Position numbers and translations under genes: made by a program
Assembly (NCBI GenBank): GCA_022575985.1
Contig: JAKSXM010000007.1
Location: 34,164,501-34,228,500, forward strand
From: Anagrus nilaparvatae
Lineage: Eukaryota; Arthropoda; Insecta; Hymenoptera; Mymaridae
Length of the DNA: 64,000 nt
Direction: 5' to 3'
Notes under the pieces: generated by a model
Database searches by the model: none
Told to the model about the DNA's origin: nothing
What the model saw: only the letters and a program-made list of their open reading frames with translations
Shown: positions 32,637-44,099 of the stretch, piece by piece
How the letters are laid out: each line of letters opens with the position of its first letter
Position numbering within the stretch: the stretch's first letter is position 1

Positions 32637-34894
32637 ATAAAAATACCATCGAAGAAAAGGAGTGGGATTTGATATCTGAAGCTGTAAAAAGGGAAGAATC
32701 ATTGGGAAATAAGCTGCTCATTCCCATAGAAATCCAGCAAACAGAACTTAATGAAGGGGGTTTTGAGTTTGTAGATACGCGAAATGATGAGTCTGAAAAT
32801 GAAAAGAAAAATGACGAGAAAAATGAATTAGATGATGTGAATAGAGGAGGCCATGGCATGAATGATGAGGATGATGTGATCGTGACTGATGCGTCTACTC
32901 AGACCCCACCTTTTGGTAAGAAACAAAAGCCATTGATTAAAAATGTTGAAAAATGTAACCTAAATCTGCAGAAGGGTTACAGCAAAAATCAAAATGTAAG
33001 TTTTGAAACTAAATTAAATGATTCTGAAGTTTTAGATGGGCAGAATTTTTATGATGAGATGCAGAGAAAATTTGATGCGTACTTGAAAGAAGTGAAGGAA
33101 CAGCACAAAAAGAATTTAGATGTGATGGCAGCTAAAAATGATATTATTGCCAAGCATACTCAAGGTGTGATGAATGAAGTGGAAAGTAGGCTAGATAGGA
33201 GAGTGACAAGAATAGAAAATACTCTTTCTGGAGTTAAAAATTTAGATGAGATTGCTGGCACTTTGAAGAGAGCCTTAGATAGGGTAGATGGGACAAATAA
33301 TGACGAGATACAAAATAGAGAGGTAAGAGACCATAATAATTCTAATTTATTTAATTCTACGATGGTGCCTGAAAGTATAAATATTTCTAATAAAAATGAT
33401 ATCACATTAATAATTCGAGACGAGATTAAAAAGTTAGGAATTAGTACGTTTTCGAATAAAAATTATTCAAATAAAGACGAGTCGATTGTAAATGAATTGA
33501 AAGATGTATTAAAGACCGGTTTATCATCTCGAGATACAGGTTCTAGAAGAGATTACAAGTTAACTAATAAAATGCGTTTTGAACATTTTATGGACTTTTT
33601 TACGTCAGAATTAAGAACAAAGGATTTGTTATATGTTATTGATACAAAAATTAAAGTAAATGATAATTTAGATGAGCGTACTATAGAAAGTAATAAATTT
33701 AGAGTCCGTGATATATTGATAAATAGAATAGATCAAAATTATCATAATAAAATTTTAGATGAGTCAAATCCTATTAAAATGTTAGAAAAGATACAAGAAA
33801 TAAAAAGATGTGAAAATAATTTAACTTCCGTGGATCTTAGAAAACGGTTGTATAATATACAATATAATCCTAACAAAGAAAAGGCAGCAGAATTTTGGGA
33901 TAGATTTGACGAGTTGACGAGAAATTACAATAACATCCCAAATGCTCCTGCCCTTTCTGAACAAGAAATTAGAGACGCGTTTTATCAAGCAATAGAAAAG
34001 AATATACCTCAGGTACACCATCTAGAATTTGTAAATGTAAATTTGACGGGTAAAAGTCTCTCTTACGAGGACTTAAAACGTTTTATCATACAGCATGAAG
34101 CAAGTAGACGAGGTGGTCAAGGTGGTTCTGGCACTTCACAAAGTGTACAAGCTATGGTCACATGGCCTTCTGGAAGCCAACAGCGGTGTTTTCACTGTGA
34201 TGGCTTAGGGCATATTGGTAGAAATTGCCCTCGTAAAAATTTGGAAGGAAAGCTATGCTATTCCTGTAAGGAATACACTACTGACCATATAGCAGCAAAT
34301 TGTCCTTTAAATAGAGGATCAAATCGACGAGATAGAAGGTATGATAATAACAATAGACGCGATTATAAAAACAATGGTGGTGGTCGTGGTTTTAAAAGAA
34401 AGATAGAAAGTAATAATGACGAGTCTAACTCAAAAAGAACCAAGTTTAATAATAGGGGTAGAGGAAATTATAAAAACAGGGGTCGAGGCGGAAAACAGCA
34501 AAACAATGGGCAGCAAGAAAAGAAGAGCTCTGACAGTAAAGGTAACCTTGATTGTTTAAATATTTTTAATACTGATTTAAATAGACGAGATAATATAACT
34601 CAAGTTAGCTTTACCGGATTAAACAATAATAAATTACTAGCCGAATTTTTGGCCGATTCCGGAGCTACAGAGCATCTTACAAATTCTAAATTAATATTTA
34701 AGACGTTAGATGAGAATTATAATAATATTATAAAATGCGCAAATAAAGATGAGTCAGCGAATTTTAAATCGGAGGGAGTAGGAGTTGTAGATTTGATAAA
34801 TTCGGATAATAATATTTCTTTAAGAAATGTAATTTGCGCTGAAGGCTTATCGGAAAACTTGCTTTCCCTGAGAAAATTTGCTGATAAAGGTTAA
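32637..34894 (+). CDS. Copia Gag and protease (exon 3)
   Basis: The acceptor CTTTTCAG is at 32629-32636. With exons 1 and 2 the product would be 804 residues before the TAA at 34892-34894. In order: an acidic N-terminus, a coiled-coil-like region, the copia Gag domain (about 33560-34110), two zinc knuckles (CFHCDGLGHIGRNC, CX2CX4HX4C, then CYSCKEYTTDHIAANC with a longer gap), an Arg/Gly/Asn-rich stretch, and the start of the aspartic protease with LADSGATEHL near 34650. Protease continues past the stop in the same frame. Gag binds the genomic RNA and forms the particle; the protease cleaves the polyprotein. Confidence 0.85.
34892..34894 (+). other. In-frame TAA inside copia protease-integrase frame
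   Basis: After LSLRKFADKG the frame has a TAA followed by GCT, then stays open for 1072 codons. It is either a single nonsense mutation or a readthrough site that limits Pol. Confidence 0.95.
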
Positions 34895-37800
34895 GCTATT
34901 TATTTAGATAATGAAAAAATTAATATTTTTGACCCTGTTTCTAAGAAATCATTTATCTCTGGTATATATGATAAACCTTACTGGAAAATAGAATTTGAAG
35001 TGAATAATTTAGATGAGAACATAAACTCAGAACAAAGTCCTTTAAATAATAAAATTATTGCATACTTAACGACGAGAAGTAACCGAAATTATGAATTAAA
35101 AGATAAATCTGATAAAAATAGTAAAAGTCATTTAGATGAGAAATTAGATGTGATTATTGAAAATTTCTGTGACAATAATTTATTTGATAATGAGACTGTA
35201 GTAGAAGTTGATTTAAATGATGCGATTTTTGAAAATAGCTTAAGAGACAGAATTTTAAATAATCCCGATGAATCGCTTTTTACTGATGATGAATTCGAAG
35301 AGAAAAACGAATTAAATTTTGATAAACACAACAATGTGTTTGTTAAAAATAACAGAGAAATGTTATGGCATGTCAGAATGGGCCATGCGTCGTTGGGATA
35401 TTTAAAAAGGCTTCAAAAATTATATCCAGAAATAAAAGATTTAAAAGATGCGAAATTTGATGAGAAAATTTTAGATTGTGAAATATGCTTGATTTCTAAA
35501 CTAAATAAATTGCCGTTCAATAATGTAAGATTTAGAGCAAATGAACCGTTACAAATAATTCACTCCGATATAATGGGTCCTATTAGTCCTATGACTTACC
35601 CAAAAAGGTATAGATACATTTCTGTATTCATAGATGACTATTCTAGGGCGGCAATGGCTTTTGGCATGAAAACAAAAGATGAGACTGGAACATGCCTTGA
35701 ACTGTTTGTTAAAAGCACTAGAAACTTTATTGGACGAGATGCTAAAGTTTGTTACCTAAGAACTGAACAAGGTACTGAATTTACTGGTGGGAAAACTAAA
35801 GAAGTATTGGAGAAATTAGGAGCTGAGTTAGAACTCGCAACTCCTGATACTCCAGAACATAATGGTGTTTCGGAGAGATTTAATCAAACCATTCAAAAGA
35901 AAATCCGTTCTTTAATGTATGATGCGAAACTTCCTGAAAATATGTGGGACTTAGCTTTAGGTGCGGCTGTCTATGCGTATAATCGCACACCACATAAGTC
36001 TGTAGACATGAATATACCGTTATGCAAACTAAATCCCAGATTTGAACCAAAATTAAGCCAATTAAAACGTTTTGGTTGTTTGTCATATATTAAAATACAT
36101 AGAAGGATAGGTCCTAAATTTAGGAGAATAGCGATGAGAGTTGTATTAGTAGGATATAAATCAACTGGCTTTATTTTTCTTAAACCTGAAGAAGGAAAAT
36201 TTTATGAAAGCCGAAATGTTAGATTTAACGAAAAATTGGTTTTTGGTGACAAATATAGAAAGTATAGCATAACAGATTGGGAAAATGTCTTTGATGAGAT
36301 AGACAAAGAAAATTGGTTTGTTAAATTTGAAGAGAAACCAAAAGAAAATGTTGATAACATACAAAGAACGGAAGGAGCGTTAAAAAGAAAAAGAGGTAGA
36401 CCCAGTAAAAATATTCTAGTAAACTCTATTAATGTACCTTTAGAAGAGTCTGAAGAAGAGACTGAAATTTTAGATGATGAATATTATCATGCATTGCTCA
36501 CTAAAATTAATAAAGATCCAGGTTCTTATAAAGAAGCCATGAAATCAGACGAGAAAAATAAGTGGGATCTTGCAGTAAAAGACGAGCTAAATTCAATGAA
36601 TAAAAATAAAGTATGGAATTTTGTTAAAAGACCTCTTGTAGATGAATATGGTACTAAACCAAATATAATTGATTCTCGATGGGTTTTAAAGAAAAAGATT
36701 GAGCCTAATGGCAAAATCAAACATAAGGCGAGATTAGTAATAAGAGGGTTTAAAGACAAAAATACATACGATCTGAAAGACACTTATGCTCCTGTTTCTA
36801 GACTTGTATTAATTAGAGCAGTACTTGCAATCATAAATAAATATGACTTAGATGTGTGTCAAATGGACGTGAAAACTGCCTTCCTAAATGGTAAAAACGA
36901 AGACGAGATATACATGGAAATACCAGAAGGGGTGAATGTCTCAGAAAAATTTAGACGAGAAAATGTTTGCAAAATAGAAAGAGCATTATATGGTTTAAAA
37001 ATTAGCCCTAAAAGATGGAATGAACGTTTTAGTGAAGTAGCTTCAAAAATTGGGTTAACTTCACATTATGATGAACCATGTCTATTTACTTGGAGAGATG
37101 GGGATAAATTTCTCATATTATTACTATACGTAGACGATATGTTAATCGCTAGTAATGATTTAGTCAAATTGGAGCAAATAAAACTGAAGTTGAAAGATGA
37201 GTTTGAAATGACAGATCTAGGAGAGCCTAAAAGTTTTCTTGGGATTAACTTAGAACGAAATCGATCGGAGAGAATTTTAAGTTTATCACAAGAAGATTAT
37301 ATAGAAAAAATGTTAGAAAGATTTGGTTTTAAAGAAAAACATCCTCAAAGAACGCCTATGGTAACGCATCAGGTGGCAAATCGAAAAAGAAAAGAACGAG
37401 AAGAGTCTGATGATGATGAGAAATTGAATAAAAATTTACTTAAGGCTGATACACCTTATAGGGAAGCTGTTGGTTCTTTAGCATATTTGGCAAACGTTAC
37501 TAGACCTGATATTGCATATACCGTAAATATATTGAGTAGACATCAGGTTGAACCGACTGAAAATGAGTGGTCTATGATTGAAAGGGTATTTCGATATCTT
37601 AAAGGAACAATAGATTTGAAATTGACATATACGGGTCTAAATAATAAACTAGAAGGCTATTCTGACTCTAGTTATTCTGATTGTAAGAAATCATTAACAA
37701 CTAGTGGATATGTTGTTAGATTGTTTGGCGATTCAATAGCCTGGAAGACACGTAAACTGTCTTACGTAAATTTGTCTACTTGTGAGGCTGAATACGTTGC

Positions 37801-38113
37801 GATGAGTAATGCGACCCAAGAAATGATTTCAATCTTTAATTCACTGAAATTAATGTTGAACATTCCTTTAATGCCCTTGACCCTTTGGTGTGATAATTCA
37901 GCTGCGGATAAGAATACTAAGACGAGAGGTAGTAATAGATTAAGACACATAATAGATTCTAAGGTTGAGTATTTTAAAGAGTGTCTCAAAAAGAGTTATA
38001 TCGAAGTTAGATGGGTACCTTCTAAAGAACAAATAGCCGATATTTTTACTAAACCGTTGGCTTTTGATTTGCACAGACAATTGACTAATTCAATCTTGAA
38101 CTTGGAGAGTTAG
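34895..38113 (+). CDS. Copia Pol: integrase, reverse transcriptase, RNase H
   Basis: Domains in order: end of protease; the integrase zinc domain (WHVRMGH...CEIC, about 35367-35490); the integrase core with Asp at 35570-35572 (HSDIMGP), Glu instead of Asp at 35765-35767 (RTEQGTEF) and Glu at 35873-35875 (GVSERFN); the reverse transcriptase palm with [11 protein letters not shown] and [11 protein letters not shown] (about 37125-37150); and RNase H ([28 protein letters not shown]), ending [17 protein letters not shown]. The core spacing from position two to Glu is exactly 35, so the changed residue is the second catalytic one. Length and order are normal for copia. No ATG follows the upstream TAA near the start, so expression needs readthrough of that stop or the copy is dead. 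Confidence 0.9.
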   Translation, partial: AIYLDNEKINIFDPVSKKSFISGIYDKPYWKIEFEVNNLDENINSEQSPLNNKIIAYLTTRSNRNYELKDKSDKNSKSHLDEKLDVIIENFCDNNLFDNETVVEVDLNDAIFENSLRDRILNNPDESLFTDDEFEEKNELNFDKHNNVFVKNNREMLWHVRMGHASLGYLKRLQKLYPEIKDLKDAKFDEKILDCEICLISKLNKLPFNNVRFRANEPLQIIHSDIMGPISPMTYPKRYRYISVFIDDYSRAAMAFGMKTKDETGTCLELFVKSTRNFIGRDAKVCYLRTEQGTEFTGGKTKEVLEKLGAELELATPDTPEHNGVSERFNQTIQKKIRSLMYDAKLPENMWDLALGAAVYAYNRTPHKSVDMNIPLCKLNPRFEPKLSQLKRFGCLSYIKIHRRIGPKFRRIAMRVVLVGYKSTGFIFLKPEEGKFYESRNVRFNEKLVFGDKYRKYSITDWENVFDEIDKENWFVKFEEKPKENVDNIQRTEGALKRKRGRPSKNILVNSINVPLEESEEETEILDDEYYHALLTKINKDPGSYKEAMKSDEKNKWDLAVKDELNSMNKNKVWNFVKRPLVDEYGTKPNIIDSRWVLKKKIEPNGKIKHKARLVIRGFKDKNTYDLKDTYAPVSRLVLIRAVLAIINKYDLDVCQMDVKTAFLNGKNEDEIYMEIPEGVNVSEKFRRENVCKIERALYGLKISPKRWNERFSEVASKIGLTSHYDEPCLFTWRDGDKFLILLLYVDDMLIASNDLVKLEQIKLKLKDEFEMTDLGEPKSFLGINLERNRSERILSLSQEDYIEKMLERFGFKEKHPQRTPMVTHQVANRKRKEREESDDDEKLNKNLLKADTPYREAVGSLAYLANVTRPDIAYTVNILSRHQVEPTENEWSMIERVFRYLKGTIDLKLTYTGLNNKLEGYSDSSYSDCKKSLTTSGYVVRLFGDSIAWKTRKLSYVNLSTCEAEYVAMSNATQEMISIFNSLKLMLNIPLMPLTLWCDNSAADKNTKTRGSNRLRHIIDSKVEYFKECLKKSYIEVRWVPSKEQIADIFTKPLAFDLHRQLTNSILNLES

Positions 38114-38196
38114 ACGAGTTAAATTGTATATGATGTGTATTCGATGAGATGAACTAATAATTGATTTGATTTGTTTCAGATAAATAGAAAGTGCTT

Positions 38197-38210
38197 GAGA
38201 CGGGAGGGAG
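38197..38210 (+). promoter_or_regulatory. Copia polypurine tract
   Basis: GAGACGGGAGGGAG directly precedes the 3' LTR start TGTTGG, as expected for the primer of plus-strand synthesis. Confidence 0.8.
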
Positions 38211-38486
38211 TGTTGGACTGTGGCGCCTCCGCGCACTTCCTTTTTATACTATGTGGTGAAGAAGGAGGAGAAGCTAACAGTTCAGTTCCATGCTGGTCGT
38301 CGCTCAGTACATATCGCAGACGCGTATTGATTGCTTATAATAAAATCACTTATTAATTATTGTTAATTAAACGTGTAAATGACGAGTTATAAATAAAGAT
38401 TAGAGAAGACGAGTATTATTAAATAAACTGTGCTGATTAATAAAAAGAAGAGTGTTTATTTTATTTGCTTTAATCACATAACCCAA
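38211..38486 (+). repeat. 3' LTR of the copia element, about 276 bp
   Basis: It begins TGTTGGACTG and runs to about ACCCAA at 38486 (or ACCCA at 38485, giving a TG...CA LTR), followed by TATAT. It includes the 183 bp shared with the 5' LTR plus 93 bp (TAAAGATTAGAGAAGACGAG onward). AATAAA-like motifs lie in the last part. Confidence 0.75.
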
Positions 38487-38505
38487 TATATATTATTATT
38501 ATTAT

Positions 38506-38507
<2 letters not shown>
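38487..38507. repeat. (ATT)n tract at the R1 element 3' side
   Basis: TATATATTATTATTATTATT precedes a run of about 31 T that is the poly(A) tail of the minus-strand R1-clade element. Confidence 0.85.
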
Positions 38508-38539
<32 letters not shown>

Positions 38540-41435
38540 TCAAGGGAATCTTGTGAATCTTACATCAGCCATGGAGTGTTTGCGGGCCTTAAAGGCCCGC
38601 AAATTTCCATGACCGCCCAGTTGCACAAAGTGTACAACTGGGAGACCACCGGCGAACGCGGTCGCCGGCTACGCCCCAGATTCTTACTGGATAAACACAC
38701 TATAAACCCCCCTGCGCTTGTTTGCCCCAAACCGGAACTCCCTTTTCAGGTATAACTTCAGTTTGGGACGCGCAGCCTAGGCAACTGGCCGCTGCCTTCC
38801 CCCAGCCTAGTGACAGGAGAGCAATCTACGATAGAAAGCCCTCCTCCTTTTTCTTCAACAAGGTGGCCCTTACGTACTCTGCTACTTTGTTCCAATTTTC
38901 AGAACTTCGTAGCATTTCCGGAACCACCTTCTCTGGCCTCCAAATCGGGAAGGGCGGGCGCCCTTCCACGTAGCGCATACATCCGAAGAAAGTATGCTCC
39001 ACTGTATCCTTCTCGCCTGGGCAGTGCAAGCACTCCTCTGTTGCCACCTTATGCCAATGTTTCAACATTGCACGGAAATACCCGTGTCCAGTCAAGAATT
39101 GGGTGAGGTAAAAATCCACCTCCCCATGTTGTCGTCCAGTCCATGCCTGCAGATCTGAAATCAGTCTGCGCGTCCATCGGGCATTTTTCTCTTCCTCCTT
39201 TTTCCACCGTTCCTGCCATTTTCCCATAGAGCTGGAGCGGGCGCGAGTGGATGCCACTTCGCGGTCCTCTACACTATCGTAAATGTATTTCCGCTCCAAC
39301 GCTAGCAGGTCGATGGGTATGACCGATGCTACTACCTGGATCGCTTCGAGCGATACCGTATGGTACGCGCAGGCGATCCTCAGGGCCGCTTGCCGCTGCA
39401 CAGACGATATTTTATGTCTGTACTTGGCAAATTTGGTGATATCCGCCCAGATCTCAGATCCATAAAGCAGGACAGAGTTGACAACGGACATCAACAATCT
39501 TCGCTTCCCGGGTTTAGGCCCTCCTATGTTGGCCATGAGCCTTGACAAGGAGGATGCGATCGACGCGGCCTTCTCACTCGACCTCTGAAATTGTTCCCAG
39601 AAGTTCAGCTTGTTATCAAGCAGAACTCCCAGGTACTTAACCGATGTCTTGGCTTGGATCGTGTGAGGGTTTCCACCATCATCGACATTTACATCGATGT
39701 CCGTGGAAATTGTTGTTCGACGGGTCAGCAGTACGATCTCCGTTTTTGGGATCGCGAGCTGGAGCCCGTGCTCGCCCATCCAGAGGTTGATCTGTCTCAT
39801 GACTAGATTCAACCTCTCCTGGGTTACCTGCATGTCCCTGCCAGTGATGGTCAGAGCCACGTCGTCCGCGTACCCGATCAGAGAAGCTCCTTCCGGGAGG
39901 TGAACGCGCAACAGGCCATCGTAAAAGGCATTCCACAGGTCTGGTCCGAGAACCGAACCTTGGGCAATGCCCGCACTCAGAACCCTCTGTCGCCTGCCAT
40001 CGAGCGTGTCGTAGAGCAGTCTCCGGTCCCGTAGGTAGTCCTTTATTACGTTACCCAGATACCTGGGTATCCGGAAATCGTACTCGAGAGACCGGATCAT
40101 GTCATCCCACCTGGCCGAATTGAAAGCGTTTTTGACGTCCAACGTTACAAGAAGGACGTCTTTGCGAATTGCAGGCCGCTTTTCCCTCTCAGCGTCTACG
40201 GTATCCACGATATGCCGGATGGCGTCTATCGTGGAATGCCCCTCACGAAATCCTTACTGCTCCTCGGAAAGGCCACCGCCCTCCTCGATAGCTCTTCTCA
40301 ACCTTGTCCGGAGCATGCTCTCCATCACCTTTCCGATGGTGTTTAACATGCACAAGGGTCTGTAAGATGATGGAGAGTCCGGGGCTCCACCTTTACCCTT
40401 GTTCAAGAGCACGAGACGTGCCACCTTCCACTGCTTTGGAAACACTCCCGCCACCAAGCATGCATTGAACATGCTTAACAGGATACCAGGGATTATTTTG
40501 ACCGCTCGTTTGAGCACTTCCGCAGGTATCCCGTCCGGCCCCGGCGCCTTGCCATTTTTCATGGCCTTGATGGCCTTCACCATCTCGTCCTCGCTGAATA
40601 ACGGCACTTCCTCTCTGGGTATCGCCTCTACCGGGTTTTCCCGGATGGGCTGCTCAGGGAAGAGAGCGCCGATGATTCGTTCGGTCGATACTGCGTCCAT
40701 CATGTTGTCAGACCCCCGGTTCAACTTGCCCATTACGACTTTGTAACCAAGACCCCAGGGGTCTTTGTTTACATCCTCGCGTAATGAACGCAGGCATCGA
40801 GCCTTGCTTTGACGGATAGCTTTGGCCAGCCGGTGTTTAGCATCCTTATGTTCCTTGGAAAGTGCAGCAGCTTCGGGCCTGTCCCGTGCTCTCTGCGCCC
40901 TTCGTCGCGTCCTGTGGCACTCCTTGCGGAGCTCCGCTATTTCGGAAGTCCACCAGTAAACTGGCTTTCTCCCTTTCCAGGGCCTTCGACGAGGCATAGA
41001 GGCGTCACACGCCCCTCGCAGTAGAGACGTTACTTTCTTGACTAAGATTTCAGCCTCGCGGGGACCTGTAGCCTCTCCATGCCAAGCGGGGACGGACGAC
41101 GACTCCATTCGAAGATACTCTTCGAACTTGTCCTCGTCCATCTTTGGTACATTCCAACCCAAGGGACGCTTCTTGTACGGAGGCCGTTGGGAGGTTCCCT
41201 CAAGCACCCGGAACGTGATGTAATGATGGTCGCTACCATTGTAACCATCCATCACCGTCCATTCGCCGATTCTCCCAGACGCACCTTCTGTTGCAAAGGT
41301 TATGTCTGGGATAGAGGCACCCCAACCTGCCCTCTCGTAGGTGGGCCGGTTTCCTCTATTCTGGACCACTAGTTTGCATCTAGTGGCCATTTCCAGTACC
41401 TGCTGTCCCCTAGGATTGGTCGTCGGCATGCCCCA
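38508..41435 (-). mobile_element. R1-clade non-LTR retrotransposon, copy 1, 5'-truncated
   Basis: On the minus strand it begins inside the endonuclease domain, directly after (ATA)n at 41436-41477, and ends in a poly(A) of about 31 bases (T on the plus strand at 38508-38538). The non-coding 3' part is 38539-38825. It is far richer in GC than its surroundings. (ATT)n lies at both ends, so the target was probably a trinucleotide microsatellite. The 5' truncation is typical of incomplete reverse transcription. Confidence 0.9.
38826..41435 (-). pseudogene. R1-clade ORF2: endonuclease end, reverse transcriptase, zinc tail
   Basis: The frame starts at WGMPTTNPRGQQVLEMATRC, the last third of the endonuclease, with DITFATEG and NGSDHHYITFRV. 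The linker and reverse transcriptase follow (GKAPGPDGIPAEVLKRA, SYRPLCMLNTIGKVME, LDVKNAFNSARWDD, AGIAQGSVLGPDLWN, YADDVALTITG, VKYLGVLLDNKL). It ends with a C-terminal CCHC-type motif (CLHCPGEKDTVEHTFFGC), with no RNase H, as in the R1 group. A TAA at 40251-40253, after SEEQ, is the only break; the second copy here reads His at that codon. Confidence 0.9.

Positions 41436-41477
<42 letters not shown>
41436..41477. repeat. (ATT)n microsatellite, about 14 units
   Basis: It abuts the truncated 5' end of the R1-clade element. A matching but shorter tract is at the element's 3' side. Confidence 0.95.
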
Positions 41478-41479
41478 GG

Positions 41480-44093
41480 CATATGTCATTGAAATGTGTA
41501 GAATTTTTTTCAAATAGTAACTTATTTAATTTTTTATCAGTTCTATTTTTTATTTTCTTATTTAATGAAGTTATATATTCATGGTAATTACTTTGAATAC
41601 TGTCTACTACTAAACTGGTTCTTTGGATGATGTTGTTTTGGAAGTTGTATATATTATTAAGAAGATATTTGGTATGGATGTTGATATTATTATTATTATT
41701 ATTATTAATCTTTATTTTTGCCAACTACAAAATATATGATATCTGTAATTTCAATATTAAAAAGATTTTTTTTGGAAAATTTCTATATTATTATTAAATT
41801 TTTTATGTCCAAAATTACTAAAAAGATGTATATGTTCAAGATTCCCTGTTATATTTTGGATGTGTTTTTGTAAAACATCGTTGCTTCTACAACTTAACAA
41901 AAATCTTTATTACTGATTTCTCTTAATTCTGTATGAATTTGAAGATTACGACTACCGGATATAATTTTCTGATCCATTAAATATTTCTGTTCCTCAGTCA
42001 ATTTATTTTTCTTTGTATCACAAATATCTGTATTCTATAAAAGCAGCAAAATCAATTTATTAAATAATACAGTATTGTTAGTTTTTTAGTTTATAGTGTC
42101 TTACGATTTCAGGATGATCATCGCAATTTGCATATCCTGAGACATACATGAATTCTCCATTATCTGATAAAGAGAGTTTCATAAACCCCGAGCAATTTTG
42201 ACACATTGTTCTAAAAATAAAAGAAAATCTAAACTAATATGTTAAAAAACAAAAAAATTATAGGCACACATTTAAAAATTAAATTTAGTTTAATTAATTA
42301 GTAGTTTTTTTAATTAGTATTCTCAAATAAAAAAAATATACAGTATATTAATTTGTAAAAGATGCTGTAGAAAAATAAAATGCACATATTCAAATTGCAC
42401 ATTGCCCCCACCTCTGACTACTATTTTTCCTTTAATTGTATAATGTTTCGTAAATAAGTCTAAATTTTTAATAAAAAATTTTGAAAACCTATAAAACAAA
42501 ATATATAAATATTGAATCTTTACAAAAATATATAAAGTACACATCGCCTCCCCCCCTGCCAGTAATCTTTCTTTTTACCTCTTGAAATGTATCTGTAGGG
42601 TGGAAAAAAGCTGTAACTTTTTCTTTTAATTATTACTGTTTGAAAATAAAGTACATTACTTAATTAATTGATTATTATAATTATAATTATAATTTAAAAT
42701 GTATTTAGAAAACAAAAATATAACTCATATCACAAATTTAATAAATGAAATTAAATTTATAATTAAGAAATAAGCATTCAGGCTCACATTTAGGAACATA
42801 ATTTTTACTTGTTTGATACTGATAATTATATTTACTAGGTAATTTCATTAAGTATTATTAAACGAAAATCAATTTTATAAGTTTAAACTTCACAAGAAAA
42901 TCAGAAATAAAGAAGCGTGTTTGCGAAAAAGTTGAATCCGAATAATAAGAATTTGTATGTTTACTTAGAAATACACTTAAGGGGTCCTGCGCTTTCAATT
43001 TTTTCCGATAATCAAAATTTTTTTTTTCTTCTTATCTTATAAAAAAAATATTCAAAATTATGATAAAAAAGGTTTATGTCGATATGTTAAATAAAAATAT
43101 TTTTAAAGAAGAAATTTGATCAAAAATATAACGTATATTATACGCACAAAGAAACTTTAAACGCGTTTATCTCGAAACCTACTTTTTTAAATTTGTCCGA
43201 CTGATTCAGAGAAAACTACTCCTCCGATTTAATTTTTTTTTTTTTTAATCTTTTTATTATCTAATTAAGATGGCATTAAACTACGGAAAAGTTAATTGGG
43301 CTATTTTTAAAAATTTCACAGGGAGGAGAGTGTCCAAAAACGAGGGTGATTTTTACAAAATTTTTTATTTTTAGTGTAACTTTTTTAATTTTCAATATTT
43401 TTCCTTTTTTTTAGTTTAATGCCAAGTTTAGGGCATGCAGAAAAACATGATTTTTTTTTTTTTTTTTAAGATAAACCTGGGCGGCTGAATCAGTCGGACA
43501 ACTTTTTTTATTTTTTTTTCATCGCTTCATTCAGCGCCATCTTTCAGGTACTTAATGTACATAAAAATTAAAAAAAAAAAAGGGAAGATTGCCTAATAAG
43601 GTACAAAATCAATAAAAAAAAAAATTTTCAAATAGCTTTAGCAGTTTTTTTTTTATGACCACTCAAACTTTCCTCGAAATTATAGCATTTGAAAGCGCAG
43701 GACCCCTTAAGTTTTTTGACTTTAAAAAAAAGAAAATCAAAAAATAAAAATGATACTTACGATGTTTGTATTATATTATCTCTTTTGTCTTGTACTTTCT
43801 TAAAAAATCGACATCTTAACGATCAAAAACGACTACTCAAATTGGGATTAGCGTTTACTCTTTTTTATCAGAAATGTCAAATTTCGTCTGCATATCACGT
43901 TTACGAAAATCATATTTTGTTGCGAATTCACTTATTTCTTTTTCACTGCTATATGTTTTCTTTTTAACAAAGAATTATCTCTAAATATAAATTTTCTTTT
44001 CAATGTAGAGTTTTCCTTTTTAATTATTTCTCTATTTAAAAAATTTTGTTTACTTTTCGGAGAAAACTCATTTAGACTATCGTCTTTAGACAT
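41480..44093 (-). pseudogene. Decayed multi-exon gene of unknown family
   Basis: A minus-strand gene can be followed through plausible splice sites. Exon A runs from ATG at 44093 to the donor ATC|GTAAGT at 43761 and needs two or three frame changes. Exon B, 42210-42105, has acceptor TTTTTAG and donor ATC|GTAAGA and reads CQNCSGFMKLSLSDNGEFMY and SGYANCDDHPEI. Exon C, 42034-41894, starts after GCTTTTATAG and reads KLTEEQKYLMDQKIISGSRN onward to a stop. Further open pieces lie at about 41900-41780 and 41690-41480 in shifted frames. Exon phases agree (2, then 0). The Cys pattern of exon B recalls small zinc domains, but I do not recognise the protein. The repeated frame changes point to a pseudogene. 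Confidence 0.5.
42977..43710. mobile_element. TTAA-flanked MITE in the intron of the decayed gene
   Basis: TTAA (42977-42980) with GGGGTCCTGCGCTTTCAA, and its inverse TTGAAAGCGCAGGACCCC with TTAA (43707-43710; the right copy reads TTTGAAAGCGCAGGACCCC). The interior carries AAACTTTAAACGCGTTTATC and a CCGACTGATTCAG motif that returns inverted near 43490. Same class as the elements at 28.4 and 55.5 kb. Confidence 0.85.
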
Positions 44094-44099
44094 TTTTTT

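Larger units (their letters stand above)
31042..38491 (+). mobile_element. Near-complete Ty1/copia LTR retrotransposon
   Basis: The gene order is Gag, protease, integrase, reverse transcriptase, RNase H, which is diagnostic of Ty1/copia. A TATAT sits on both sides (31042-31046 and 38487-38491), fitting a 5-bp target duplication, though AT-rich context weakens this. The shared LTR stretch is identical over 183 bp, which suggests a young insertion. Coding is in one frame across exon 3 and pol, broken only by one TAA. It stands inside a decayed minus-strand gene and is immediately followed by an R1-clade element. Confidence 0.9.

Noticed and set aside
38171..41372. Many plus-strand open frames over the R1-clade element
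   Set aside because: They are complements of the GC-rich minus-strand ORF2; none shows an independent domain.
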